Assembly (NCBI RefSeq): GCF_002094855.1
Contig: NZ_ARYN01000008.1
Coordinates: 167,361 to 231,360, forward strand
Origin: Zunongwangia atlantica 22II14-10F7
Lineage (GTDB): Bacteria; Bacteroidota; Bacteroidia; Flavobacteriales; Flavobacteriaceae
DNA length: 64,000 nt
Direction of reading: 5' to 3'
Below, in pieces: positions 9,526 through 17,731 of this stretch. The notes below the pieces were generated by a model. It worked only from the letters and a program-made list of their open reading frames with translations. It did no database searches and was not told where the DNA came from. Position 1 is the stretch's first letter, and every line of letters starts with the position of its first letter. The translations under genes and the position numbers were made by a program.

Positions 9526-9646
9526 CTTTTTTAAAATGAATATTGAAACTTATTATAAGAAAGCTAAAAAGGCTTTTTAAGATAAGCTAGATCAAGTTGA
9601 AATTAAACTACAAATAGAATGTAGTCTATGCGGAATCATAGTAAAT

Positions 9647-9674
9647 AAAAAAGCTCCTGAAAAGGAGCTTTTTT
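9647..9674 (-). terminator. rho-independent terminator after endonuclease gene
   Basis: AAAAAAGCTCCT and AGGAGCTTTTTT form a 12-bp stem closed by a GAAA tetraloop, just beyond the stop codon of the endonuclease gene. It is symmetric and could act on both strands. Confidence 0.88.
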
Positions 9675-9691
9675 ATTTAGAAAACTTAGAT

Positions 9692-11113
9692 TTAGTAAGT
9701 TCCTATATTTTCTACCGTATTTTGATCGAAGGATTCCCATTCTTCACTATTGTAAGTTGGGGTAGGAGCAGTAACCGAAGATTTTCTTCTTAAAGTTACA
9801 TCTTTTGCAAAATCGTCTCCACCGGCAGTTCCAATCATGTCGATTAAAACTCCGTCTTTAAATAAACCAACAGGATCGTTACCATTAAAATCTACTGGAG
9901 CTCCGCCTTGAGAAATATCGGCCTCGTCAAGTAATTTTTGTAGATCAGACTGTGAATTAATAATTACCAAAACATCTCCGGCGTCTAAAGTTCCAGATAA
10001 TGCTAGTTCATTACTCCACTCGCCATTTCCGTTTATTTGCTTTTGGATACTATATCCAGAAAGGTCTGCAGTTTCTTCAGAAATATTTAAAATCTCGATG
10101 GCTTTATTATTTCCGCTTCCTTCAACATATTCAGAGAAAAGTAAAACAGCATTTTCACTTCCTTCATTGTCCTCTTCCTCTTCAGTGTCATCCTCTTCGT
10201 TATCTTCTTCATTGTCCTCAGAATTATCTATATATTCTTCAGTAATTGGTCCGCTGTAATCTGCAGTCCAGGTATTCACAGCATCATCTTCTCCTCCCCA
10301 AAGAAGTGTGGCTAAATAAGGATTATCAATAAAAGGATTACGATTTCCCTGCGCAGTCTCGATAACATTGTTTTTTTGTACTTCTAGAACAGATACAGGA
10401 TCTTCAGCATTCCATTCTAAAAATAGGTCAAGATTACCTACATTATCAAAATCCTGGTCGTAGCGAATATGCATGTACATAACAATTCGAGCAATATCAC
10501 CTCTCCAGTTATCTCCAGGATACCAACCGCCATTTGTAGAAGTGAACTCACCTTCACCCGCTACAAAAGAATCGTTTTGGCGATCTGAATTAATACTAAT
10601 ATCAGCAGGGTAGAAGTTATGAAGATCTGATTCTCCTAGTTCTACAGTGATCTTAGATCTTGGGTAAATATGCTCTGTATTAAAAGTTTGGTTCGCGTTA
10701 GGATTGTTTCCAGACTGGTATTGGTTTTTCGCTCTACTTTCGCCAGAATACACCAGGATCACATTTTCTGGATTGTCTGGATCTTCTGTAGCATCGTAAA
10801 GATAATCGTGACGCTCATAATACTCCAGGAAAGTGGTATGCTTATTTGATGTAAGTGCAATTAAAGCTCTTTCTAGCGAATCTACTGTAACGTTAAATCC
10901 TATTTCACTATAATAATCGGCTACATCTTCTGGAATTGTGAAATTAGGGTTTAAAACATCGGCATTATCTTCACCTTCTTCTGGTGTTTCTTCCGGGTTT
11001 TCTGGTGTTTCTGTTTCCTCATTTGGATCTGTAATTATATCATCATCTTCACTGCAGGCAGCAAGAAAAATGAAAAGAAAACAAAATAGAAATGTGTTCA
11101 GTTTAGATGTCAT
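9692..11113 (-). CDS. endonuclease I family lipoprotein with C-terminal lamin-tail domain
   Basis: Predicted secreted or surface-anchored nuclease of 473 residues. The signal peptide ends in the lipobox LAAC (Cys20) followed by SEDDD. Residues about 60-290 match the endonuclease I (EndA/Vvn) family: FNTEHIYPRS with catalytic His148, then LHNFYPADISINSDRQND and the GDIARIVMYMHIRY helix. A very acidic linker of Asp, Glu and Asn (about 297-320) leads to a lamin-tail domain (LLFSEYVEGSGNNKAIEILN, then a beta-rich stretch) that ends near the C-terminus. LTD modules are frequent in secreted Bacteroidota nucleases. Likely role: degrading extracellular DNA for nutrients or in biofilm matrix (inference). 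Confidence 0.88.
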   Translation of the reverse strand: MTSKLNTFLFCFLFIFLAACSEDDDIITDPNEETETPENPEETPEEGEDNADVLNPNFTIPEDVADYYSEIGFNVTVDSLERALIALTSNKHTTFLEYYERHDYLYDATEDPDNPENVILVYSGESRAKNQYQSGNNPNANQTFNTEHIYPRSKITVELGESDLHNFYPADISINSDRQNDSFVAGEGEFTSTNGGWYPGDNWRGDIARIVMYMHIRYDQDFDNVGNLDLFLEWNAEDPVSVLEVQKNNVIETAQGNRNPFIDNPYLATLLWGGEDDAVNTWTADYSGPITEEYIDNSEDNEEDNEEDDTEEEEDNEGSENAVLLFSEYVEGSGNNKAIEILNISEETADLSGYSIQKQINGNGEWSNELALSGTLDAGDVLVIINSQSDLQKLLDEADISQGGAPVDFNGNDPVGLFKDGVLIDMIGTAGGDDFAKDVTLRRKSSVTAPTPTYNSEEWESFDQNTVENIGTY

Positions 11114-11370
11114 TATAAATTTGATTTGTGGGTTTTATTTTAAAAACAACTTTTACATATAATTTATTAAAACGTAAAAATTGAACGCCTTAAAGAATTA
11201 TTATTGAAAAATAATTTCTAAGTGGAGCGCGAATGTAATTTTTCTGCAGAGTTCTTAGTTTAAGAAATCGTTACGCCTTCTCTTGTTTTTCAACATTAAG
11301 GCAAAACAAATGATAGCCCGTTGAAATACAGGGAATAAAAAAGTGACTGAAATTTACCGAAAATCGACTT

Positions 11371-12585
11371 TTATGACGTTTTTTCTAAAAGGGCCATATA
11401 AAATCCGTCGTAACCAGTTTCTGAAGAAAGAATTTTTTGATCTTCAACTAATTTGAAATCTTTACCTTCTTCTGAAGCTAAAAAGTCTTTTACCTGTAAT
11501 TGATTTTCAGAAGGTAAAATAGAGCAGGTAGCGTAAACCATTTTACCACCTTTTTTAACGATTTTGGAGTACTGGCGAATAATTTCCTGCTGTGTTTTTC
11601 TAATTCGGTCTAAAAACTCAGGTTCCAATTTCCATTTCGCATCTGGATTTCGGCTTAAAACTCCTAGTCCGCTACAAGGCGCATCGATCAAGACTTTATC
11701 AGCTTTACCGTAAAGTTTTTTGATCACTTTATTGTTATCGATCACACGAGTTTCGATGTTATGAGCACCGGCACGTTTAGCACGACGTTTTAATTCTTTT
11801 AATTTATTTCCGTAGATATCTAAAGCGATTACCTGTCCTTTATTTTCCATTAAGGCGGCAAGATGTAATGACTTTCCACCGGCGCCAGCACAAGTATCTA
11901 CCACGCGATCACCAGGTTGCACGCCAAGAAAATCGGCTACAAGTTGCGAAGAAGCATCCTGAACTTCAAATAATCCATTTTGGAAACTCTCGGTTTTAAA
12001 AATATTAGCACGCTCTACAAGCTGTAATGCATCTGGATAATCTTTAAGATTTATGGTTTCAAAACCTTCGTCTGCTAGTTTCTGTTTAAGCGTTAAGACA
12101 TCGGTCTTTAATCTATTTGCACGAATTATTACAGGAGCCTGTTTGTTCAGTGCTCCAATTTCTTTTTCCCAAGTTTCTTCACCAAGTTCGGCAACACCAA
12201 GTTCGTCTAACCAATCTGGAACAGATTCTCTAAACTTTCTAATTTTACTAAGCGCGTCAAAGCGTCCTTTGATTCGGCGGGTAGGAGTATCTTCAATTTG
12301 TTTCCAATCTGGAAGTTCGATACCACGCAAAGTTGCCCAAACGGCAAATAATCTAAACGCATTCTCTCTGGAAAAAGGCTCTTTAACTTCAGCAATTTCA
12401 GCATAAAGACGTTTCCATCTTACAATGTCATAGGTGGTTTCAGCAATAAAACTACGATCGCGAGCTCCCCAACGTTTATCACGTTTTAAGGTTTTCTCGA
12501 TCACTTTATCGGCATATTGCCCTTCATTAAAAATTTCTAAAAGGGCATCGACTGTTGCAAAAACTAAATTTCTATGTAAACGCAT
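11371..12585 (-). CDS. RsmB/NOP-type RNA (cytosine-5) methyltransferase
   Basis: A 404-residue SAM-dependent RNA m5C methyltransferase. Domains in order: an N-terminal NusB-like helical region (about 1-130), then the class I methyltransferase fold. Motif I is VVDTCAGAGGK (229-238), motif IV is DAPCSGLGV with Cys304, and motif VI is YATCS with Cys354; the paired cysteines are the release and nucleophile residues of this family. The likely target is 16S rRNA, by homology with RsmB, but family members with tRNA targets exist, so no symbol is given. It is transcribed divergently from the propeller lipoprotein gene across an 83-bp gap. Confidence 0.9.
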   Translation of the reverse strand: MRLHRNLVFATVDALLEIFNEGQYADKVIEKTLKRDKRWGARDRSFIAETTYDIVRWKRLYAEIAEVKEPFSRENAFRLFAVWATLRGIELPDWKQIEDTPTRRIKGRFDALSKIRKFRESVPDWLDELGVAELGEETWEKEIGALNKQAPVIIRANRLKTDVLTLKQKLADEGFETINLKDYPDALQLVERANIFKTESFQNGLFEVQDASSQLVADFLGVQPGDRVVDTCAGAGGKSLHLAALMENKGQVIALDIYGNKLKELKRRAKRAGAHNIETRVIDNNKVIKKLYGKADKVLIDAPCSGLGVLSRNPDAKWKLEPEFLDRIRKTQQEIIRQYSKIVKKGGKMVYATCSILPSENQLQVKDFLASEEGKDFKLVEDQKILSSETGYDGFYMALLEKTS

Positions 12586-12668
12586 TGCTAAAATTTAAGG
12601 GGACAAAGGTAATCTTTTTTATTGCTGAAACATTTATATTTGAAGGAAATCCATCAAAAACCAATTAA

Positions 12669-13745
12669 ATGAAAAAAGTCTGGATCATGGCCTTGCTGGC
12701 TTTTGCGGCCTGTAAAAATGATACAAAATCTACTGAAGAATCTTCTAACGAAGAAAAACAGATTAGTGCTCATCGAACTTTTGAAAAAGTTGAAATAGAA
12801 TCTATTTTAGAAAATGACTCTTTAAGCATTCGAGCTATTGAAGTGATAGGCAATAATCTTGCCTTTGCCGCTAATCACGGTACGTATGGTCTATACAATT
12901 CGGCTGCTGGAACCTGGAAGTTATCTCAGCAAAAATATGATAGTTTAACGCCTGAATTTAGAGCAATAGGCAGCACAGCAAACGATTTTTTTATGCTAAG
13001 TGTAGCCAATCCTGCTTTGTTGTATAAAACCGGAGATGATGGTAAAATGAAGCTGGTTTATAAAGAAGAAAATGAAAAAGTTTTTTATGACGCTATAGCT
13101 TTTTGGAACGATAAAGAAGGAATCGCCATGGGAGATCCTACTGATGATTGTTTATCTATAATTATTACAAGAGACGGCGGAAACAGCTGGGAAAAAATTA
13201 ACTGCTCAAAATTACCAAAAGCGGCTGAAGGTGAAGCTGCGTTTGCAGCCAGTAACTCTAATATAGCCATAGAAGATGATCATGTTTGGATCTTAAGTGG
13301 CGGAATGAAATCCAGAGTTTTCCATTCGGCTGATAAAGGAGAGAATTGGGAAGTTGTAGAAACACCTTTAGTACAGGGAAAACCAACTTTAGGTGGTTAC
13401 AGCATGGATTTTTATGATGCCGAAAACGGAATTATTATAGGAGGAAATTATGAAGATCCTGAAGGGAATACAGGCAATAAAGCGATTACAAAAGATGGCG
13501 GTAAAACATGGAATCTAATTGCGGACGGGCAGGAGCCAAATTATAAAAGTAGTGTGCGTTATGTGCCTAGCGGAAGTGGAGAAGAAATTGTAGCGGCAGG
13601 ATTTACCGGAATTTCTTATACAAAAGATGCTGGTAAAACCTGGGAGAAATTAAGTGATGAAGGTTTTTTTACACTTCGCTTCTTAAATGATTCCACCGCT
13701 TATGCTGCAGGTTCTAAACGTATTGCAAAACTTCATTTTAAGTAA
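12669..13745 (+). CDS. BNR/YCF48-like beta-propeller lipoprotein
   Basis: A 358-residue exported lipoprotein: the signal peptide MKKVWIMALLAFAAC has its lipobox Cys at 15. The mature part contains repeated Asp-box-like motifs of the BNR/sortilin type, for example SIIITRDGGNSWEKI, FHSADKGENWEVV, AITKDGGKTWNLI and SYTKDAGKTWEKL, each followed by a tryptophan strand, as in photosystem II stability factor HCF136-like propellers. In Bacteroidota genomes such proteins are often labelled oxidoreductase without evidence. The substrate is unknown. Its TAA stop codon is part of an intergenic repeat that starts at the very end of the gene. Confidence 0.8.
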   Translation: MKKVWIMALLAFAACKNDTKSTEESSNEEKQISAHRTFEKVEIESILENDSLSIRAIEVIGNNLAFAANHGTYGLYNSAAGTWKLSQQKYDSLTPEFRAIGSTANDFFMLSVANPALLYKTGDDGKMKLVYKEENEKVFYDAIAFWNDKEGIAMGDPTDDCLSIIITRDGGNSWEKINCSKLPKAAEGEAAFAASNSNIAIEDDHVWILSGGMKSRVFHSADKGENWEVVETPLVQGKPTLGGYSMDFYDAENGIIIGGNYEDPEGNTGNKAITKDGGKTWNLIADGQEPNYKSSVRYVPSGSGEEIVAAGFTGISYTKDAGKTWEKLSDEGFFTLRFLNDSTAYAAGSKRIAKLHFK

Positions 13746-13843
13746 ACAATTTCGGGGCAAGCCCACGAGGCATTCAATAGAAACAATTTTTTAATTTCGA
13801 GGCAAGCTTCAGAGTATTATACCCGTTGGCGGTACCAATAAAA
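13741..13843 (+). repeat. dispersed intergenic repeat, long form (copy A)
   Basis: About 100 bp nearly identical to the reverse complement of 55836-55937. It starts with GTAAA, overlapping the stop codon of the propeller gene, contains GGGGCAAGCCC, then CGAGGCAAGC, then the terminal part ACCCGTTGGCGGTACCAATAAA. Related shorter copies are at 33974-34030 and 35031-35086. CGAGG-CAAG-CCTCG and TTGGC-GGT-GCCAA can fold as two small hairpins in the best copies. Confidence 0.85.
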
Positions 13844-13910
13844 TTAAGCTTCAAAATAACGAATCTTAGTATTTAGTTTTGAAGGTTTTTACAGAAATAA
13901 AATAAGTTAT

Positions 13911-13954
13911 AAAAAAGAATTCCGGAGGACAACTTAATGCCAACCGGAATTCTT
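13911..13954 (-). terminator. hairpin terminator after ECF sigma operon
   Basis: AAGAATTCCGG (13915-13925) and CCGGAATTCTT (13944-13954) form an 11-bp perfect stem around an 18-base loop. Read on the minus strand it is followed by a T-run, and it lies 42 bp beyond the last gene of the operon. Confidence 0.7.
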
Positions 13955-13996
13955 ACTACTAACTAACCAAAAAACTAAAAGTTCTATACTTTTAAA

Positions 13997-14449
13997 TTAT
14001 TCTTCTTCATTATTTTTTTGACGCTCTTTTTGTTGGCGAGCGCGATATTCTCTAATCAATTTCCTGTGAAAATCTTCTTCTAATTGATGTAATTTAATAA
14101 TCTCAGGAGCAGAAAGAATGGTTTTTAAATCTGCAAAATACTGTTTTTTAAGCTCGTAATCTTCTTTTTCAATCTCTACAAACTCTTTAAGTAGATCATT
14201 TGCTTTACTTTCAGAAATGCATTCGATATCATTTATGTCTCTATGCTCTCTACGATAAAGTTCACGACGATTTTCTTCGTATTTATCGTAAATGGGCCAG
14301 AATTTTTGAGCTACTTTATTACTAAGGTTAAGTTCCTGAGTAATAAAAGCGATTTTTAAAGATTTTATACGTTCTCTTTCTTTATCATCCTGCGCCTGCG
14401 CTGTTGAAAAGCCTAAAATCAATAAAAGTACTAATACAATCTTTTTCAT
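13997..14449 (-). CDS. periplasmic helical protein of an ECF sigma operon (Spy/CpxP-like architecture)
   Basis: A 150-residue exported protein with signal peptide MKKIVLVLLLILGFSTAQAQ. The mature part is almost entirely charged helix (KSLKIAFITQELNLSNKVAQKFWPIYDKYEENRRELYRREH) with a second long helix ending in RQQKERQKNNEEE. Size, helical content and the LNLS-A-KFWPIYDKYE pattern resemble the LTxxQ/Spy-CpxP type of periplasmic sensors or chaperones, but the LTxxQ motif itself is not evident. It is the last gene of a three-gene unit with a sigma factor and a membrane protein, 5 bp after the latter. A role in sensing or relieving envelope stress is inference. Confidence 0.7.
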   Translation of the reverse strand: MKKIVLVLLLILGFSTAQAQDDKERERIKSLKIAFITQELNLSNKVAQKFWPIYDKYEENRRELYRREHRDINDIECISESKANDLLKEFVEIEKEDYELKKQYFADLKTILSAPEIIKLHQLEEDFHRKLIREYRARQQKERQKNNEEE

Positions 14450-14454
14450 AGCAA

Positions 14455-14997
14455 TTATTCTAAAATATAAGAAGGATCTTCAACATTCTCATCTATATAT
14501 TCAAACATAGCTTCATTACTCATTGTAGCGAAATCTGATTCCTCTACAATGTAACCATCTTCGATGATCATATTAGAAAATTCTGTATCAGAAAGATCAA
14601 TATAACCCTGATCTATGTAATACTCTATTGCAGAAAGTTCTACATCATCCCAATTAGCAGTTTGTTTATTCCCCAATGTGAAAATTGTGGTATACAAACC
14701 AACAAAAATAGCAGCTACCGCAGCGGCATAGAATAAAGTTTTTCTGAAGTTGCCTTTTATTACTTTTGGTTGATTTACGGGTTGCTGTGTTTCTACTTTT
14801 TTAACCAGTAGATCTTCAAGACCATCAAAGTAAGCATCAGGAACTTTAAAACCAGTTTTAGCAGGTAATGCTTTTTCTTCTAACTGCTTTTCTTCATTAA
14901 AAACCTTATCAAATAAGTTATCCTCCAGATTATCGAAATATCCGGAAGGCACTTTAAAGCCAGAGGCGCCATGATATGGTAATTTCTCTTCCTTCAT
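14455..14997 (-). CDS. putative anti-sigma membrane protein with duplicated N-terminal motif
   Basis: A 180-residue single-pass protein. The cytoplasmic N-terminus contains two copies of one motif: GFKVPSGYFDNLEDNLFDKV (about 13-32) and GFKVPDAYFDGLEDLLVKKV (about 48-67). One transmembrane helix follows (TLFYAAAVAAIFVGLYTTIFTL), then a very acidic periplasmic tail. It sits 32 bp after an ECF sigma gene, which with its topology suggests an anti-sigma factor, although it has no zinc-binding ZAS motif. The duplicated GFKVP-YF motif may be the sigma-binding segment (inference). Confidence 0.68.
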   Translation of the reverse strand: MKEEKLPYHGASGFKVPSGYFDNLEDNLFDKVFNEEKQLEEKALPAKTGFKVPDAYFDGLEDLLVKKVETQQPVNQPKVIKGNFRKTLFYAAAVAAIFVGLYTTIFTLGNKQTANWDDVELSAIEYYIDQGYIDLSDTEFSNMIIEDGYIVEESDFATMSNEAMFEYIDENVEDPSYILE

Positions 14998-15029
14998 TTG
15001 AATATTTGACTTGTATAAATTAAAAAGGT

Positions 15030-15575
15030 TTAATTTGTTTTTAAAAATTCTTCAATTTTTTTTACAGCAATATGATAAGATGCTTTTAAAGCGCCCTCAC
15101 TGGTTTCTAAAATATCAGCAATTTCGCGATATTTTAATTCTTCAAAATACTTCATATTAAAAACCTGCTGCTGCTTTTGCGGCAAACTGGCAATTGCTTT
15201 TTGAAGTTTAAGCTGAATTTCTGATCCTTCAAAGTAAACATCACTTTCAAGATTGTTAATAATTGCATCCTGAAGATCGTCTGAGGAAATTTGTAAACGC
15301 TTCGATTTTTTATTCAGAAATGTAATCGATTCGTTGGTTGCAATACGATACATCCAGGAAAATAGTTTACTATCTCCTTTAAATTGATCGATATTCCTGA
15401 AAATTTTAATGAAGGTATTTTGCAAAACATCGTGAGCATCGTCATGATCTTTTACAATATTTCTTATATGCCAATACAATCGCTCCTTGTATTGCGATAC
15501 AAGTTCCCTGAAAGCTTGCTGTGAAGTTTTACTATCCTTTAGTTGTTGTACAAGTAAATTTTCGGTCTTTTCCAA
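15030..15575 (-). CDS. ECF-type RNA polymerase sigma factor
   Basis: A 181-residue sigma-70 family member with only regions 2 and 4. Region 2 is at about 25-92, including HDVLQNTFIKIFRNI and the -10-binding segment SKLFSWMYRIATNESITFLN. Region 4 is at about 130-180, with LPQKQQQVFNMKYFEELKYREIADIL and helix-turn-helix SEGALKASYHIAVKKI. It heads a minus-strand operon with a putative anti-sigma protein and a periplasmic helical protein, the usual layout of an envelope-sensing circuit. Confidence 0.93.
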   Translation of the reverse strand: MEKTENLLVQQLKDSKTSQQAFRELVSQYKERLYWHIRNIVKDHDDAHDVLQNTFIKIFRNIDQFKGDSKLFSWMYRIATNESITFLNKKSKRLQISSDDLQDAIINNLESDVYFEGSEIQLKLQKAIASLPQKQQQVFNMKYFEELKYREIADILETSEGALKASYHIAVKKIEEFLKTN

Positions 15576-15821
15576 GGGAAAAAATTTAGATTACTATCCC
15601 TTTAAGATGGTTTGGCTAAAATATAGAAAACTTTGAAGCTGAGTAATTATTGTGTTATAAATTTATTGCCGAGTAAATTCTTACAAAATTTAGATTTGAA
15701 TTAGATAAAAAGCATAAAATGCTGTTAAAAAGTAGTTTTAATTTGCCTTTTAAGTCTTATGGTCTAATTTTGAATAACTTAAATAGGAAATAAAGATCTT
15801 TTTTGCCCACAATCAAAGATT
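15576..15821. other. AT-rich intergenic region upstream of ECF sigma operon
   Basis: This stretch should carry the promoter of the minus-strand sigma operon. I see no convincing consensus, no gene and no repeat in it. Confidence 0.4.
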
Positions 15822-15855
15822 AAAAAATGAATGCTTTACCTGCATTCATTTTTTT
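15822..15855 (-). terminator. rho-independent terminator after MsbA-like gene
   Basis: AAAAATGAATGC and GCATTCATTTTTT form a stem of about 12 bp around a seven-base loop, 32 bp beyond the ABC transporter stop codon. Confidence 0.85.
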
Positions 15856-15886
15856 ATGCAAAATTTTATCGAATTTTAGTAATTAT

Positions 15887-17716
15887 CTATGCGAAAGATT
15901 GCATTGCTACAAGTTTTTGGTAGGTTCCATTTTTGGCCAATAATTCTTCATGTTTTCCCTGTTCTACAATTTCGCCATGTTGCATCACGATAATATTATC
16001 GGCATTTTGGATAGTGCTTAATCTATGCGCGATAACGATCGAAGTTCGATTTCGCATCATATTTTCTAAGGCTTGTTGTACTAATTTTTCACTTTGAGTA
16101 TCTAGTGCTGAAGTCGCTTCGTCCAGGATCATAATTGGCGGATTTTTAAGTACCGCTCTTGCAATCGATAGACGTTGTTTTTGTCCGCCACTTAATTTGT
16201 TTCCAGAATCACCAATATTAGTATCTAAGCCTTGTGGCATTTGAGAAATAAACTCCCAGGCATTGGCAATTTTTAGTGCCGCAATAATTTCTTCTTCTGT
16301 AGCGTCGTCCTTCCCCAAAGCAATATTATTACGAATGCTATCATTAAATAAAATAGAATCCTGGGTAACAAGCCCCATTAAATTCCGTAAAGATTGCTTT
16401 GAAATTTCACGAATATCAACACCATCAATTTTTATACTTCCATCGTTAACATCGTAAAAACGAGTAATTAAGTTGGCAATGGTAGATTTTCCACTTCCAG
16501 ACTGTCCTACTAGTGCAATTGTTTGCCCTTTAGGAACATTCATGCTAAAATTCTTTAAAACAAGCTCTTTTTCATACTTAAAATCGATGTTTTTAACCTC
16601 AATTTTTGCATCAAAATTTTCTTTTTGAATAGCATTAGGAGCATCTTTTAAAGTAGTTTCGGTTTCGATGATTTCTAAAATACGTTCAGAACTTGCATTT
16701 CCTCGTTGTACGCTATAAGTTGCTTTTGAAATTGCTTTTGCCGGAGTAAGAATGTTATAGGTTAATACTAAAAAGCCTATAAAAGTAGCGGCATCCATGG
16801 TTTCATCGATCAAGACCATATTTCCACCAAACCAAAGCACGATCGTAATAACCAAAACTCCTAAAAATTCACTCATAGGAGAAGCAAGGTTTTGGCGATG
16901 CAGTAAGGCATTTAAAATATTGTTTAATCGGCTGGTACTTTCTTTAAACTTACTTTTGAATTTATCTTCAGCATTAAAACCTTTAACGATCTTAAGGCTG
17001 GAAAGTGTTTCTTCAACAATAGATAAAAAGTGGGCGTTTTCCTGTTGAGCGCTAGTAGATTTTGCCTTTAATTTCTTACCTATTGAAGAAATTATCAATC
17101 CTGAAATCGGTAAAAATATAAGAACAAAAATTGTTAGTTTCCAGCTAAGGACGATCATAAAAATCAAGGTGAATAGTAATGTTAGTGGTTCTTTTACGAA
17201 CATTTCTAACATACTTAAAAACGAAGATTGTATTTCCTGCACATCACTGGTAATTCTTGAAATGATATCACCCTTACGCTTTTCAGAAAAATAAGAGACA
17301 GGAAGCTCTGTAATTTTAGAATATATCTTATCTCGAATATCTTTAAGCATTCCATTTCTTAAAGTTGCGATAAAATACATCGCCAGATAATTAAACATGT
17401 TCTTGATAAAAAACAGGATAACTATCACAATACAGATAGTAATAAGGGCAGAGATCTGCCCATATTCTTCTATCCGTTGATTTAAAAAAAAGTTCGCATA
17501 CTGCTCAGCAAAATCTTTAAAACTCAGTAAATCACCATCCCAAACAGGTTTGGAGGTAATTGGTTCGTTTACCTGAAATAGCACCTGTAGCATTGGGATA
17601 AACGCCAAAAAGGATAAGGTGCTAAAAAGGGCGTAAAAAACATTGCTAATAATATTCAATATTGCGTAGCGTTTATAAGGCTTCGCAAACTGAAGAACTT
17701 TTTTTAAGTAACTCAT
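15887..17716 (-). CDS. ABC exporter, fused permease and ATPase (MsbA-like)
   Basis: A 609-residue half-transporter. Residues about 15-335 form a type I exporter membrane domain with six predicted helices; the rest is the nucleotide-binding domain with Walker A GQSGSGKST (404-412), Q-loop TQDS, signature LSGGQ (508-512), Walker B IMILDEATSALD (528-539) and H-loop His near 564. All ATPase residues are present. The nearest family is MsbA/multidrug or lipid exporters; the substrate, perhaps a lipid or lipid A precursor, cannot be read from sequence. The gene follows a phosphohexomutase gene by 15 bp, and a glycosyltransferase lies further upstream, suggesting a cell-envelope setting. Confidence 0.92.
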   Translation of the reverse strand: MSYLKKVLQFAKPYKRYAILNIISNVFYALFSTLSFLAFIPMLQVLFQVNEPITSKPVWDGDLLSFKDFAEQYANFFLNQRIEEYGQISALITICIVIVILFFIKNMFNYLAMYFIATLRNGMLKDIRDKIYSKITELPVSYFSEKRKGDIISRITSDVQEIQSSFLSMLEMFVKEPLTLLFTLIFMIVLSWKLTIFVLIFLPISGLIISSIGKKLKAKSTSAQQENAHFLSIVEETLSSLKIVKGFNAEDKFKSKFKESTSRLNNILNALLHRQNLASPMSEFLGVLVITIVLWFGGNMVLIDETMDAATFIGFLVLTYNILTPAKAISKATYSVQRGNASSERILEIIETETTLKDAPNAIQKENFDAKIEVKNIDFKYEKELVLKNFSMNVPKGQTIALVGQSGSGKSTIANLITRFYDVNDGSIKIDGVDIREISKQSLRNLMGLVTQDSILFNDSIRNNIALGKDDATEEEIIAALKIANAWEFISQMPQGLDTNIGDSGNKLSGGQKQRLSIARAVLKNPPIMILDEATSALDTQSEKLVQQALENMMRNRTSIVIAHRLSTIQNADNIIVMQHGEIVEQGKHEELLAKNGTYQKLVAMQSFA

Positions 17717-17731
17717 ATAATAACTAAGACC

